Part shown: piece by piece, positions 25,951 to 34,287 of the stretch
Position numbering within the stretch: the first letter of the stretch is position 1
How the letters are laid out: each line of letters starts with the position of its first letter
DNA from: WJMT01 sp964599635
GTDB lineage: Bacteria; Acidobacteriota; Aminicenantia; Aminicenantales; Aminicenantaceae
Reading direction: 5' to 3'
NCBI GenBank assembly: GCA_964599635.1
Contig: CAZRGM010000042.1
Location: 30,710 to 94,709, forward strand
Length of the DNA stretch: 64,000 bases
Translations under genes and position numbers: made by a program
The notes under the pieces: model-generated
Databases searched by the model: none
What the model was told of the DNA's origin: nothing
The model's input: the letters and a program-made list of their open reading frames with translations, nothing else

Positions 25951-27135
25951 CTATTTATTGATGATTTCTTTCAAATACTCTAATGCCGCTTCATCTCCGG
26001 ATTGTCCGAGCCAGAAGATGATCTGCTTTTGCAGTTCGGAATCTTTTTCCTTCCGGGCTATTTTGATCATCTCCTGCACCGCCTTTTTGCTTTTCATCTG
26101 AGAGATATTGAATATGATCTGTTTTTTGACCTCAATTTCCTTGATCTCTGAGTACAAATAGATAAGCACATCTAGAGAATCGGGGGTCCCTCTCTGGCCG
26201 ACCCAGAAAATAGCCTGATTTCTCACATTTAAGTCTTTTTCCTTCCGGGCAATATCAAATATTTTTTTCCAGGCACGGCTGTCTCCTGACTGCTGAAAGG
26301 AGAAAATGAGCGCCTTTTTCAATTCCGCATCCAAAACAGAATCATAAAGTTCCAGAAGTGCATCCAGGCTCTCCTTGGTCTTTATCTGACCGAGCCAGAA
26401 GATAGCCTGTTTTCTTACCTCTTCATCCGGGTCACTCTGAGCCACCTTAACTAATAACGGCACAACATCGGAAATATGTCCCTGGCTTATGATAAAAACA
26501 GCTTTTTTCCTGAGCCTTGGGTCATCATTCTTGTCAATGACTTCTTTGAGGATCGAAAAAGCTCTTTCATCTTTCATCTTCATAAGAGCATCAAGCGCCA
26601 CAAGTTTCAGCTCGCTCTCAGGGTCCTTTTCCGTTACTATACCAACTCCCCCTATAACTCCACCTTCAACTCCGCCTATAACTCCCAGCCCAAGGCTGCC
26701 GTTTATATATTCTTTATAATTCGAATATCCCCTTTTCACCAGTTCTTCCGCAATCTCCACCCTCAGCACCTTCGCGTCATCTGCCCAGGAACTGTGATCC
26801 AGCTCTTTGATCAATGTATTGAGATGCTTAACGGCTTGTTCCTTGAACTGAACCTGCTGATTCATGTTTTCCAATTCCCTGCTGAGCTTCTCCATGCTGT
26901 ATCCCAGCCAGTATAAAGATTCATCCAAATAACGGCTTTTCTCGAACTTCTTTATCATCTCTTCCAGTTTTGAAACCGCATCTTCCCAATTTTTCTGGTA
27001 TATATACTTTTTTGCATCTTCCAGCACTTTGAGGGATGCATCTTTTTTATCCTGCGTGAAATCCAACGCCGCCAAAGCACTTCCCATGATCATGCAGAGA
27101 ATCAAAATGATCCCCACTGATTTTAAATTTTTCAT
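25951..27135 (-). CDS. Exported HEAT-repeat protein (first of a tandem pair)
   Basis: The 394-residue protein has a signal peptide ending near ALAALDF and AGGAGG seven bases before the ATG. Residues 30-115 form helical TPR-like units (YQKNWEDAVSKLEEMIKKF, YLDESLYWLGY). From about residue 175 it is a regular HEAT solenoid. Units with QAIFWLGQ or QAIFWVGQ alternate with units with FSFQQSG or FNISQM, giving a super-period of about 62 residues. A glycine-rich GVIGGVEGGVIGGVG linker precedes the repeats. It lies 10 bases after the membrane stub at 27146-27592 and 20 bases before its paralogue. Function is unknown; a periplasmic scaffold is the likeliest reading. Confidence 0.78.
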   Translation of the reverse strand: MKNLKSVGIILILCMIMGSALAALDFTQDKKDASLKVLEDAKKYIYQKNWEDAVSKLEEMIKKFEKSRYLDESLYWLGYSMEKLSRELENMNQQVQFKEQAVKHLNTLIKELDHSSWADDAKVLRVEIAEELVKRGYSNYKEYINGSLGLGVIGGVEGGVIGGVGIVTEKDPESELKLVALDALMKMKDERAFSILKEVIDKNDDPRLRKKAVFIISQGHISDVVPLLVKVAQSDPDEEVRKQAIFWLGQIKTKESLDALLELYDSVLDAELKKALIFSFQQSGDSRAWKKIFDIARKEKDLNVRNQAIFWVGQRGTPDSLDVLIYLYSEIKEIEVKKQIIFNISQMKSKKAVQEMIKIARKEKDSELQKQIIFWLGQSGDEAALEYLKEIINK

Positions 27136-27145
27136 TTGAAACCTC

Positions 27146-27592
27146 CTATATCATTCCGCGGACATCCACGGCACCTAAAATCCCCTGATTGTTTATGTAC
27201 TCCTTTATCATCAAAGGATCGGATGTGCCGTTTTTATCCATATTTGTGATTTCCCTTAAAATCAATTCGATATCTTCCAGAAGCTGCCGGATATCGGGAT
27301 TTTTCTCCTCGGCCAGCCTTTTCAGAAGAATATTCTGGATAAGAAGCTCCTCCACATACTTTTTATCCAGAATGATCTTATCGCTGTCCTTGTCTTCTCT
27401 GTAGTGGGCATACTCTATGAGTAAAGGTTTTAAGCTGTCAAAATGTTCCTGCAGGCTTATCTGGAAAGCATCCTCTGATTCTCCGGCTCCGGTCAAAATG
27501 CCTCCACCGGGAATAAACGCAGTTCTCCCGATGATAAATCCTAGTATGAGAACACAGACAAGGGCTGCAGCAGCGGCGGCCCATTTGGGCAT
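27146..27592 (-). CDS. Single-pass membrane protein, probable remnant of an anti-sigma factor
   Basis: The 148-residue protein starts directly with a membrane segment (WAAAAAALVCVLILGFIIG, residues 4-22). A Gly-rich linker and a helical periplasmic domain follow. In related bacteria such proteins usually have a cytoplasmic zinc-finger (zf-HC2) domain before this segment and follow an ECF sigma-factor gene. Here an in-frame stop lies two codons before the ATG, there is no Shine-Dalgarno, and 27593-27880 holds no sigma gene. It is therefore probably truncated and may not be expressed well. The comparison with sigma/anti-sigma/HEAT operons is from memory and unverified. Confidence 0.55.
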   Translation of the reverse strand: MPKWAAAAAALVCVLILGFIIGRTAFIPGGGILTGAGESEDAFQISLQEHFDSLKPLLIEYAHYREDKDSDKIILDKKYVEELLIQNILLKRLAEEKNPDIRQLLEDIELILREITNMDKNGTSDPLMIKEYINNQGILGAVDVRGMI

Positions 27593-27846
27593 GCTGAATT
27601 AGTTCGAGAGTTTCCATTCTTTTTCCATTTATATATCAAAACGTTCGGCAGATCATTTTAGTTGACATTGTTTTCAATAGAACTTTTCAAATAACTTTCA
27701 ATCCCCCTCATGCATCTTAGAATATAAATAGCCTGAATAACTCAGGATAGATAGATCTTTTAAATAAGCATTATATCCAATTTATTGGAGACCGGTTGAG
27801 TCAGTTCCGTTATCGGGTTTCCTTTAAATTAAAATAAGATATTTGA

Positions 27847-27880
27847 TCCTGGATTATTCACAATGGATAGGTCAGGCTCT
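27847..27880. repeat. Minimal copy of the intergenic element (ends only)
   Basis: CCTGGATTATTCAC (27849-27862) is followed at once by GGATAGGTCAGGCT (27865-27878). These are the two terminal repeats of the family placed back to back without core. It lies just after the stop of the TPR gene, so unlike the others it is not next to a start codon. Confidence 0.5.
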
Positions 27881-28798
27881 TTATTTTTTAAGGTAATCCA
27901 GAATATGACGAGCTGTTTCTGCTTTAGGGTGATCCGGAGACAGCTCAAGAAATGTTTCCATGCATTTGATGGCTTCTGTCATTTTATTTTGACTGATATA
28001 AATGGTTCCGGCATGGTAATAGGCATCCGCATATTTTTTGTCTAGCTCTATGGCCTTGAGGAAAACTTCAATGGCTGCTTCATTTTCACCTAGCTCATAG
28101 AGAACAACTCCGTAATTATAATAAGTATCTGGATCGTCCTGGTTGAGTGAAACAGCCTTGGAATAATATTCCTTGGCCTCTGACCATTTTTCAGATTTCG
28201 CCAGAAGCTCCCCTGATTCTTTGTTCGCAAAGTAACTCTCTGGATTCAGCTCCACTGCTTTTTGGAATGCCTCCAGAGCTTTTTCTTTATCTTCCGTCTT
28301 TTTATAAACAAGCCCCATATTAAAATAGTAAGACCATTCATCAGGATTTTCTTTTACGGCTTCCTGGTAAGCCTCCACCGCTTCTTCATATTTTCCCTGT
28401 TCAAAAAGCTTAATGCCTTTAGAAAATCTTTTATCCGCATCTGACAGCTGCTGCTGCCTTACTTGACTTACTTTGTGCATCGTGAGTTCAAGATTAACTG
28501 TTTCAGCTATGCCAATCTTTCTTTCAGTGGAGATGGGCATATATTCATCTTTTTTTAATCGAACTGTGTACCAACCGGGATAAATACCAATTTGCACAAA
28601 TTCTCCGTCCTCTCCTGACTGAATATGATGCTGCCGTCGGGTATATTCAACAGAAACAATCTCTATGTCAACTCCAGGAATAGGATTCCCTTCCTCATCA
28701 ATAACAATTCCCTTCAGCTTACCCTGATACTGACATTGAAGAGGAAGAGAATAAAGAATCATTAGACTGATCAATAAGATCATACCTTTTTTAATCAT
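27881..28798 (-). CDS. Exported carboxypeptidase-regulatory-like plus TPR protein
   Basis: The 305-residue protein has a signal peptide ending near PLQCQY. A carboxypeptidase-regulatory-like beta domain follows (about 25-100, GKLKGIVIDEEGNPIPGVDIEI). Then come about five TPR units (residues 125-300), with clear motifs such as WSYYFNMGLVYKKTEDKEKA and YYNYGVVLYELGENEAA. GGGAGG lies five bases before the ATG and just inside the end of a repeat element (copy B), which supplies the rest of the leader. The protein is probably periplasmic or outer-membrane associated; its partner is unknown. Confidence 0.83.
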   Translation of the reverse strand: MIKKGMILLISLMILYSLPLQCQYQGKLKGIVIDEEGNPIPGVDIEIVSVEYTRRQHHIQSGEDGEFVQIGIYPGWYTVRLKKDEYMPISTERKIGIAETVNLELTMHKVSQVRQQQLSDADKRFSKGIKLFEQGKYEEAVEAYQEAVKENPDEWSYYFNMGLVYKKTEDKEKALEAFQKAVELNPESYFANKESGELLAKSEKWSEAKEYYSKAVSLNQDDPDTYYNYGVVLYELGENEAAIEVFLKAIELDKKYADAYYHAGTIYISQNKMTEAIKCMETFLELSPDHPKAETARHILDYLKK

Positions 28799-28814
28799 CT
28801 TTTCCTCCCAGCTC

Positions 28815-29038
28815 TAACCTGATCTGTTCATAAAAAAATGGGGATTTTTTCATTAATAATCTATTTTCAGCTATATACAAGATTTTTTCAAGAACAACAT
28901 CTTGAATATTGTTCATGTTTGTATTTTTTATTTTAATCGCCATTTTTTTACCTTCCAGGCGATCCAATCTTACGGCATCTGCTTCATGCCTTATGCCTCG
29001 CATCTACAGCAAGCTTGACTCGTGAATAATCCAGGCTA
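28815..29038. repeat. Intergenic inverted-repeat element, copy B (224 bp)
   Basis: The outer ends taacctgatctgttca (28815-28830) and tgaataatccaggcta (29023-29038) are inverted with 11 of 16 matches. The inner arms are 28831-28843 and 28938-28950. The 94-bp core reads in the same direction as in copy A. Its left end is 17 bp from the start codon of the TPR gene. Confidence 0.8.
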
Positions 29039-29090
29039 ATTTTTTTTATTCATCATTCTCAATATTCAAATTTTACCAGAATTAAGACTT

Positions 29091-31163
29091 TTATGCTATC
29101 ACTCTCAATCGCTTCTTTAGCTCCTTTTCAAGCTGATCGATAAGCGATTGGATATCCTCCTGGTTCGGATCAAGACGCACGGATTTCTTTAACAGCGGCA
29201 AGGCCTTCTCTGGTTCATTCAGTTTTATATAACATTCTGCAGCTAAATTTAGTGTGTCTAAATCCGCCCCCTCCTGGAGTAACTTCTCTAAATAAACAAG
29301 CGCAGATCTCCAGTCTTGAAGTCCCGCATAATTGGAAGCCATGACCAATCCAGTCTTTCGGCTGTGAGTCGCCTCATAGAGAGGGCCCACAACGGCGAGA
29401 GAGTCCCGATATTTTTTCATGGATAGAAAAGTTTGCGAAAGCAGAATTTTAGCTGATGGATTCTCTTCTTTCTCGAGTATCTCTTCAAGCGTTTTTTTGG
29501 CTTCACTGTACTGTCCTTTTCGATAATGCTGCAAAGCAATCAGATAAAGATGTTCATAATTGGGATGAGCCTTGTGCAGCTTAGAGTAAACCCAGGGGAT
29601 AAGGGGTTGAGGCTGAGAAAGAATCACAAAATTAATCCTTTTCTCAACTATTCTATAGTTTCCGGCCTCAAGCACAGAGAGCAGGGCAAAATAATACCCA
29701 GGCTTCAGGGACTCCAGGGAAACAGGGCCAAAATTCAATCCTTGCCCATCAGGTTCTAAAAGGTCGGAAATAGACTTTGTCAAGCTGAGATCAGGTTTTT
29801 CTGACTCTGCAGAATAGATCTCTAACAGACAGGAGCTGTTTTTAAGATCTTTGATGTTATATATTTGGGCATAAATACCTATGTCTTTCTGAGAAAGGCA
29901 ATTGTTCTGTGCATTGGCAAGATAGTGGTATCCAGAAAAAGAAAAAGCTTTGACCCTATTCCTTTGTTTTTCTCCTAACATCTGCCGATCTTGATAAAGA
30001 AGCAAGCCGCTGAGCTGGGGATCCCCGCATTCAACAGGAACACTGAAACTCAATTGATTGGATGTGAAATCTTTTCCTGTTTTATTCTTTAAAAGAAGAA
30101 ACAGCTTATACTGACCGGGAATGACCGGAATTAAATCTTGGAACGCAAATATCTGGCGGTTGTAACGTTCGTATTCTTCTGAAGATATTTTTAGGGGAAT
30201 CTCCTCATCTTTTTCTAAAATCAGATTTCCCTCCATATCTTCAATGCGTGTGACCAACTGGAAGGAGGCATACGTGCTCCTTTCATAAGTTGCGAAATTA
30301 ATTTTTTGGGGCTCTAAAGTCCAATGGAGATAATCCTGTCCGTTGATTTTAAATACTTTGGCATCAAACCGGTTTTCAATATAGTCATCTAAATAGTCTG
30401 TTTCCACATGCCTTTCATATTTCAAAAAATTCAAAGCATAGCTGTCTGTGAATTTTTTTTCTGGAAGGTTTTGAATTTGGCTGACCAAAATATCTGAGGA
30501 TAAAGGGGAAGTCATCAGATTTGAATCCTCAGGAATATAAGAAAGCGAAGCTTTAGCCAATTCTCCGGCATTTCTTCGGATGATCTGATAAGCCTGGCTG
30601 CGGTTTACTGCCTGAGACTCTACTGAGGGAGACACCAGCCTCGTGGGGCCATCAACTCCTGGAGAATAAAGTCTGTATTCTCCAAGACCGTAAGGCTGAT
30701 AAAAAATCAAGTAAAAATGAGAAGGCAGCCCATATTGGGTCTCCCCTTGGTAGTACCACAACTCAAGGGGAAGTAAATCCTGTGAGCCTGTATAAATCTC
30801 TCTGCTTAAAGGAGGGCCCAGCAGTAAGTAGAAACTCCCTCTTTCAGTCCGGCTTCCCTGTTTAGAAGTGTCTCTACCGAAATTCAAGTTCGCAAACCGA
30901 ACTCTTTCCATATATTCCTCATAGAACTCATTTTTTTCTGTATCAGGAAGAGGATCGCGTCTGTTCCAAAAAAGGGTGATAAATTTATCACGCTGTTTTT
31001 CAGTCTGAAGTTGAAAAAAGACATCCCGTTCCTTTTTCGTAATGATGGGCTCAACCGTATCCAGCCATTCTTGATGATGGGGAGCTAGCTCCTCTTTACC
31101 GGATAGCGATACGGTTAAAAGCAGTCCTATTGTGATTAAGGTGAAAATTTTCACAGACTTCAT
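29091..31163 (-). CDS. GWxTD-domain protein with C-terminal TPR repeats
   Basis: The start is placed at 31163 (MKSVKIF), which begins a good signal peptide and has GAGGA about 11-15 bases upstream; a longer frame to 31190 is less likely. The mature 690-residue protein opens with the GWxTD-type domain (HHQEWLDTVEPIITKKERDVF, then FWNRRDPLPDTEKNEF and FLLGPP-like YLLLGPPLSREIY). Here the hallmark reads WLDTV. A middle beta-rich region follows, then a TPR solenoid (about 545-690). GWxTD proteins are common in Bacteroidota, Acidobacteriota and allies and have no settled function. It is probably exported. Confidence 0.8.
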   Translation of the reverse strand: MKSVKIFTLITIGLLLTVSLSGKEELAPHHQEWLDTVEPIITKKERDVFFQLQTEKQRDKFITLFWNRRDPLPDTEKNEFYEEYMERVRFANLNFGRDTSKQGSRTERGSFYLLLGPPLSREIYTGSQDLLPLELWYYQGETQYGLPSHFYLIFYQPYGLGEYRLYSPGVDGPTRLVSPSVESQAVNRSQAYQIIRRNAGELAKASLSYIPEDSNLMTSPLSSDILVSQIQNLPEKKFTDSYALNFLKYERHVETDYLDDYIENRFDAKVFKINGQDYLHWTLEPQKINFATYERSTYASFQLVTRIEDMEGNLILEKDEEIPLKISSEEYERYNRQIFAFQDLIPVIPGQYKLFLLLKNKTGKDFTSNQLSFSVPVECGDPQLSGLLLYQDRQMLGEKQRNRVKAFSFSGYHYLANAQNNCLSQKDIGIYAQIYNIKDLKNSSCLLEIYSAESEKPDLSLTKSISDLLEPDGQGLNFGPVSLESLKPGYYFALLSVLEAGNYRIVEKRINFVILSQPQPLIPWVYSKLHKAHPNYEHLYLIALQHYRKGQYSEAKKTLEEILEKEENPSAKILLSQTFLSMKKYRDSLAVVGPLYEATHSRKTGLVMASNYAGLQDWRSALVYLEKLLQEGADLDTLNLAAECYIKLNEPEKALPLLKKSVRLDPNQEDIQSLIDQLEKELKKRLRVIA

Positions 31164-31270
31164 GGTTATAGAGTCCTCACAAAACCTCATTCATCAAAAA
31201 ATAGCATAACTTTTGGAGAGTTTCAAGCTAACACCCTTGGTTTATTTTTCTGATAACTATCATTTACTAG

Positions 31271-31300
31271 TTGACATTCATCCCTCCTGTTTAGTAAAAA
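31271..31300 (+). promoter_or_regulatory. Promoter of the TonB receptor gene
   Basis: TTGACA (31271-31276) is followed by TAAAAA at 31295-31300 with 18 bases between. A start near 31307 would leave a leader of about 100 bases containing the SD-like sequence at 31329. Confidence 0.5.
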
Positions 31301-31328
31301 TATAGAGAGAGGATAAATCTCATAAATA

Positions 31329-31341
31329 AAAGGAGGTGATC
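31329..31341 (+). promoter_or_regulatory. Full 13-base complement of the 16S rRNA 3' end in the TonB leader
   Basis: AAAGGAGGTGATC pairs without mismatch with the usual 3' end of bacterial 16S rRNA. It lies 70 bases before the real start at 31411, which has its own AGGAGG (31401-31406). A hairpin CTTAAA/TTTAAG follows at once. A six-codon frame from GTG at 31336 is possible but unconvincing. Confidence 0.45.
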
Positions 31342-31410
31342 TTAAACCCAATTTAAGTCATATAATTTATATGAAGATTTAATAAAAAAATTCAGTTAAA
31401 AGGAGGAAAT

Positions 31411-34164
31411 ATGAAAATAAAGGTATTTTTATCGTTTTTAGTTCTTGCCTTAATTTTCTCGCCCTTACTGATCTCCCAATCCAGAGAAACAGGAGCTATT
31501 GTGGGAACTATTACAGATGATCAAGGAGAGAACCTTCCAGGGGTGACCATCACTTTGACAGGAGCTAACCTGATGGGAAGCCGAACCGCCGTCACGGATA
31601 ATGAGGGAAATTACAGATTCCCTGCTCTTCCCCCTGGTTCTTATTCAGTGAAAGCAGAGCTTGATGGTTTCACGACAGTTTTACAGGAAAATATCAATTT
31701 GTCCATCACCTCCACATTAACGATTGATCTCACCTTGAAGCCCGCGGTTCAAGAAGAAGAAGTGACCGTGATTGCGGTATCACCGACCATTGATGTCAAA
31801 TCCACTGAAACAGCCTCTGTGACCTTGAGCGAGGAGCTTCTTCAGAGTATTCCCTACAGTAATTTTGCCACGGATATCATCAATCTGGCTCCAGGGGTCT
31901 CCGGTGATGTTGCCTATGGTTCATCCAGTGGTACAGGTGTGGCATATCAAATCGACGGCGTGGATGTATCTGACCCTGAAGGTGGAACAGCCTGGGTTTT
32001 TAACGATCCCAATATCATAGACGACGTTAAAGTTATGGGTGTTGGACTCCCCTCTGAATACGGAAATTTCACAGGAGTGATCTTTAACCAGGTCACTAAA
32101 TCAGGCGGCAACCAATTCTCCGGAGCTATCAAAGCCATATATCAGGGAAAGAAGGATGACAGCCCCAAGGGATTATGGATGGCAGATAACAATCAAGCCT
32201 ATATCGATGACTATCCTGATATGATTTCTCCCATGGAAGCCATCCAGGACTTCTCCGCTAACATTGGCGGTCCTATCATGAAGGATAAATTCTGGTTTTT
32301 TGTCGGCGCTCAATACTACCGATCCATGTGGTATCCCGCCGGCTTTCCTGAAGCCGTGGACTACAAGCAGCCCCGGTTCTTTCTCAAACTCACTGGACAG
32401 ATCACTTCATCTACAAACGCTAATGCTTTCTTTGAATTTGATGCTTATCAAGGAGAAAACAGGGGGGCTGGATCCAATGTGGATCCCATCGCGACGGTGA
32501 CCCAGGATTCTCCAGATAAAGTGGGCAATTTCAGTCTCACTCATATTCTGAATGAAAAAACTTTCTTTAACATCAAAGGATCCTTTTTCAGCGGCTACTA
32601 CTACCTGGATCCAGCAGCTGGAGATGTCTCGGCCCATTTTAGCATTAACGATAACTACAGGTATGACAGCGCCGGATATTTCTATTATGCAGACAGAAAT
32701 CGATATCAGGCCAATGCCGCTGTAACCCATTATGCCGAGGATTTTATCGCTGGAGACCACGATTTTAAAGTCGGAGCCGAGTTTGAGTACAGCAATGTGA
32801 GAAACCGATATGGATATACGGGACCGAACAATCGCTACTATGTTGACTATGTCGGTTACGGCTATACAGGAAATTACCTGGCCTATCAGTATGAAGGTTA
32901 TGACACCAAAACAAGTTATGCCCGGGTCGAAGAGTATGCCCAGGATTCCTGGAAAGTCTCAGACCGGCTGAATTTGAATCTCGGTGTTCGCCTTACTCAC
33001 GTATGGGGTTTTGTTAAAAACGTGAGCGGTTCTGTTTATTCTAATACCAGAATCGCACCAAGATTAGGATTCACCTATGACATTCTGGGAGATAAGACCA
33101 CCATCTTTAAGGCTCATTACGGACAGTTTACAGAAGCCATGCTGGCTCCTTACCACGACAGATTAAATCCGCCAGAAAATTTCTCCGACTGGTCATTATT
33201 ATTCTGGGATCTTGGAACTGAAAGTTGGATGGAGCTCTACAGAGTTGGGCATGAAGGACTCTACACCATGGATGAGAATATCAAACATCCTTATATGGAC
33301 CAGTTTGTGGTCAGTCTGGAACGTGAACTTTTCAGGGATGCCTCACTCAGTGCTTCTGTGATCTACAGGAACTGGAATAACTTTGTGGGGACCATAGAGC
33401 CTGGTGCTGAATATGAAAAGTTTAGTTATACGGTTAAGGAGACAGGAGAAACTTTTACCTTGTACGACCGTTTGAATCCCAGTGACAGGGCTTATATCAT
33501 CACCAACATCAACAAAGGCGACCCTTGGATCGATGTGGATGTGTACAGGAATTATTTAGGCTTAGAACTTCTTTTTCACAAGAGATTTTCCAATAAATGG
33601 CAGCTTCTGGCATCATATGTCTACGGCAGAGCCTACGGAACCCGGGATAATGGATCCGGTGACGATATAGGCTGGGGCGGAGACACCGAGAGTCCCAACT
33701 ACTGGATTAACAGTGAAGGCCACTGTACCAATGACAACACCCATATGGTCAAAATTCAGGGAACCTATGTCCTTCCCTACAGCATCAACTTCACGATTCA
33801 CTTCCATGCCATCACCGGAGACTCCTGGACAACATCAGCACGCACGCCCAGATATGGACAGGGAAGAATCACCTTCAATGCCGAGAAACAGGGATCTCAT
33901 CACTATCCCATAGCTCCTGTCCTCGATTTCAGACTGGAAAAAACATTTACTTTTGCTGAACGATACCGTGTCGGAGTGATGGCAGACGTCTTTAATGTCT
34001 TTAACAATGATACCATCAGAAGTTGGGGAACCTTACTGGGCCAGTCATATTTTCCTGAGAACTACTATCCTGATTTGGGAGGATACACCACGACAGAAGG
34101 ACACTATTTATATAGTTTCCAGCAGGCACGTCAGTTCCGAATTGGAGTTCGATTTACTTTCTAG
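31411..34164 (+). CDS. TonB-dependent outer-membrane receptor with carboxypeptidase-regulatory domain
   Basis: The 917-residue protein has a signal peptide (residues 1-23). A carboxypeptidase-regulatory-like domain follows (about 27-112, GAIVGTITDDQGENLPGVTITL), then a plug domain with VAYQIDGVDVSDP and GNFTGVIFNQVTKSGGN. The long beta-barrel ends in the aromatic RIGVRFTF, as outer-membrane barrels do. This is the Oar/SusC-like layout used for import of oligosaccharides or peptides; the ligand is unknown. AGGAGG lies 4 bases before the ATG. It has a strong promoter, an unusual leader, and its own intrinsic terminator, so it is probably a highly expressed single-gene unit. Confidence 0.9.
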   Translation: MKIKVFLSFLVLALIFSPLLISQSRETGAIVGTITDDQGENLPGVTITLTGANLMGSRTAVTDNEGNYRFPALPPGSYSVKAELDGFTTVLQENINLSITSTLTIDLTLKPAVQEEEVTVIAVSPTIDVKSTETASVTLSEELLQSIPYSNFATDIINLAPGVSGDVAYGSSSGTGVAYQIDGVDVSDPEGGTAWVFNDPNIIDDVKVMGVGLPSEYGNFTGVIFNQVTKSGGNQFSGAIKAIYQGKKDDSPKGLWMADNNQAYIDDYPDMISPMEAIQDFSANIGGPIMKDKFWFFVGAQYYRSMWYPAGFPEAVDYKQPRFFLKLTGQITSSTNANAFFEFDAYQGENRGAGSNVDPIATVTQDSPDKVGNFSLTHILNEKTFFNIKGSFFSGYYYLDPAAGDVSAHFSINDNYRYDSAGYFYYADRNRYQANAAVTHYAEDFIAGDHDFKVGAEFEYSNVRNRYGYTGPNNRYYVDYVGYGYTGNYLAYQYEGYDTKTSYARVEEYAQDSWKVSDRLNLNLGVRLTHVWGFVKNVSGSVYSNTRIAPRLGFTYDILGDKTTIFKAHYGQFTEAMLAPYHDRLNPPENFSDWSLLFWDLGTESWMELYRVGHEGLYTMDENIKHPYMDQFVVSLERELFRDASLSASVIYRNWNNFVGTIEPGAEYEKFSYTVKETGETFTLYDRLNPSDRAYIITNINKGDPWIDVDVYRNYLGLELLFHKRFSNKWQLLASYVYGRAYGTRDNGSGDDIGWGGDTESPNYWINSEGHCTNDNTHMVKIQGTYVLPYSINFTIHFHAITGDSWTTSARTPRYGQGRITFNAEKQGSHHYPIAPVLDFRLEKTFTFAERYRVGVMADVFNVFNNDTIRSWGTLLGQSYFPENYYPDLGGYTTTEGHYLYSFQQARQFRIGVRFTF

Positions 34165-34186
34165 AAAAAATTACGCAGAATCTCAA

Positions 34187-34217
34187 GGGCAGCGGATTTT
34201 TCCGCTGCCCTTTTTTT
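34187..34217 (+). terminator. Intrinsic terminator after the TonB receptor
   Basis: A perfect 10-bp stem GGGCAGCGGA/TCCGCTGCCC (34187-34196 with 34201-34210) has a TTTT loop and is followed by seven T. Confidence 0.93.
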
Positions 34218-34248
34218 ATAAGCAAATTTTTACCAACAAAAGTTAGCT

Positions 34249-34276
34249 TTGACAAAAAACACCAATGTATTAAAAT
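34249..34276 (+). promoter_or_regulatory. Sigma-70-type promoter, near-leaderless
   Basis: TTGACA (34249-34254) and TAAAAT (34271-34276) are 16 bases apart. The expected start near 34283 is five bases before the ATG at 34288, which lacks a Shine-Dalgarno. Confidence 0.65.
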
Positions 34277-34287
34277 AATTTTGTATC

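Noticed and set aside
24803..27135. CRISPR or tandem DNA repeat suggested by the repetitive HEAT coding region
   Set aside because: The repeats are at protein level with diverged DNA and no spacers. No CRISPR array was seen anywhere in the window.
31329..31341. 16S rRNA 3' end on the opposite strand
   Set aside because: Only 13 bases match and no other rRNA sequence is near, so it is not an rRNA fragment.
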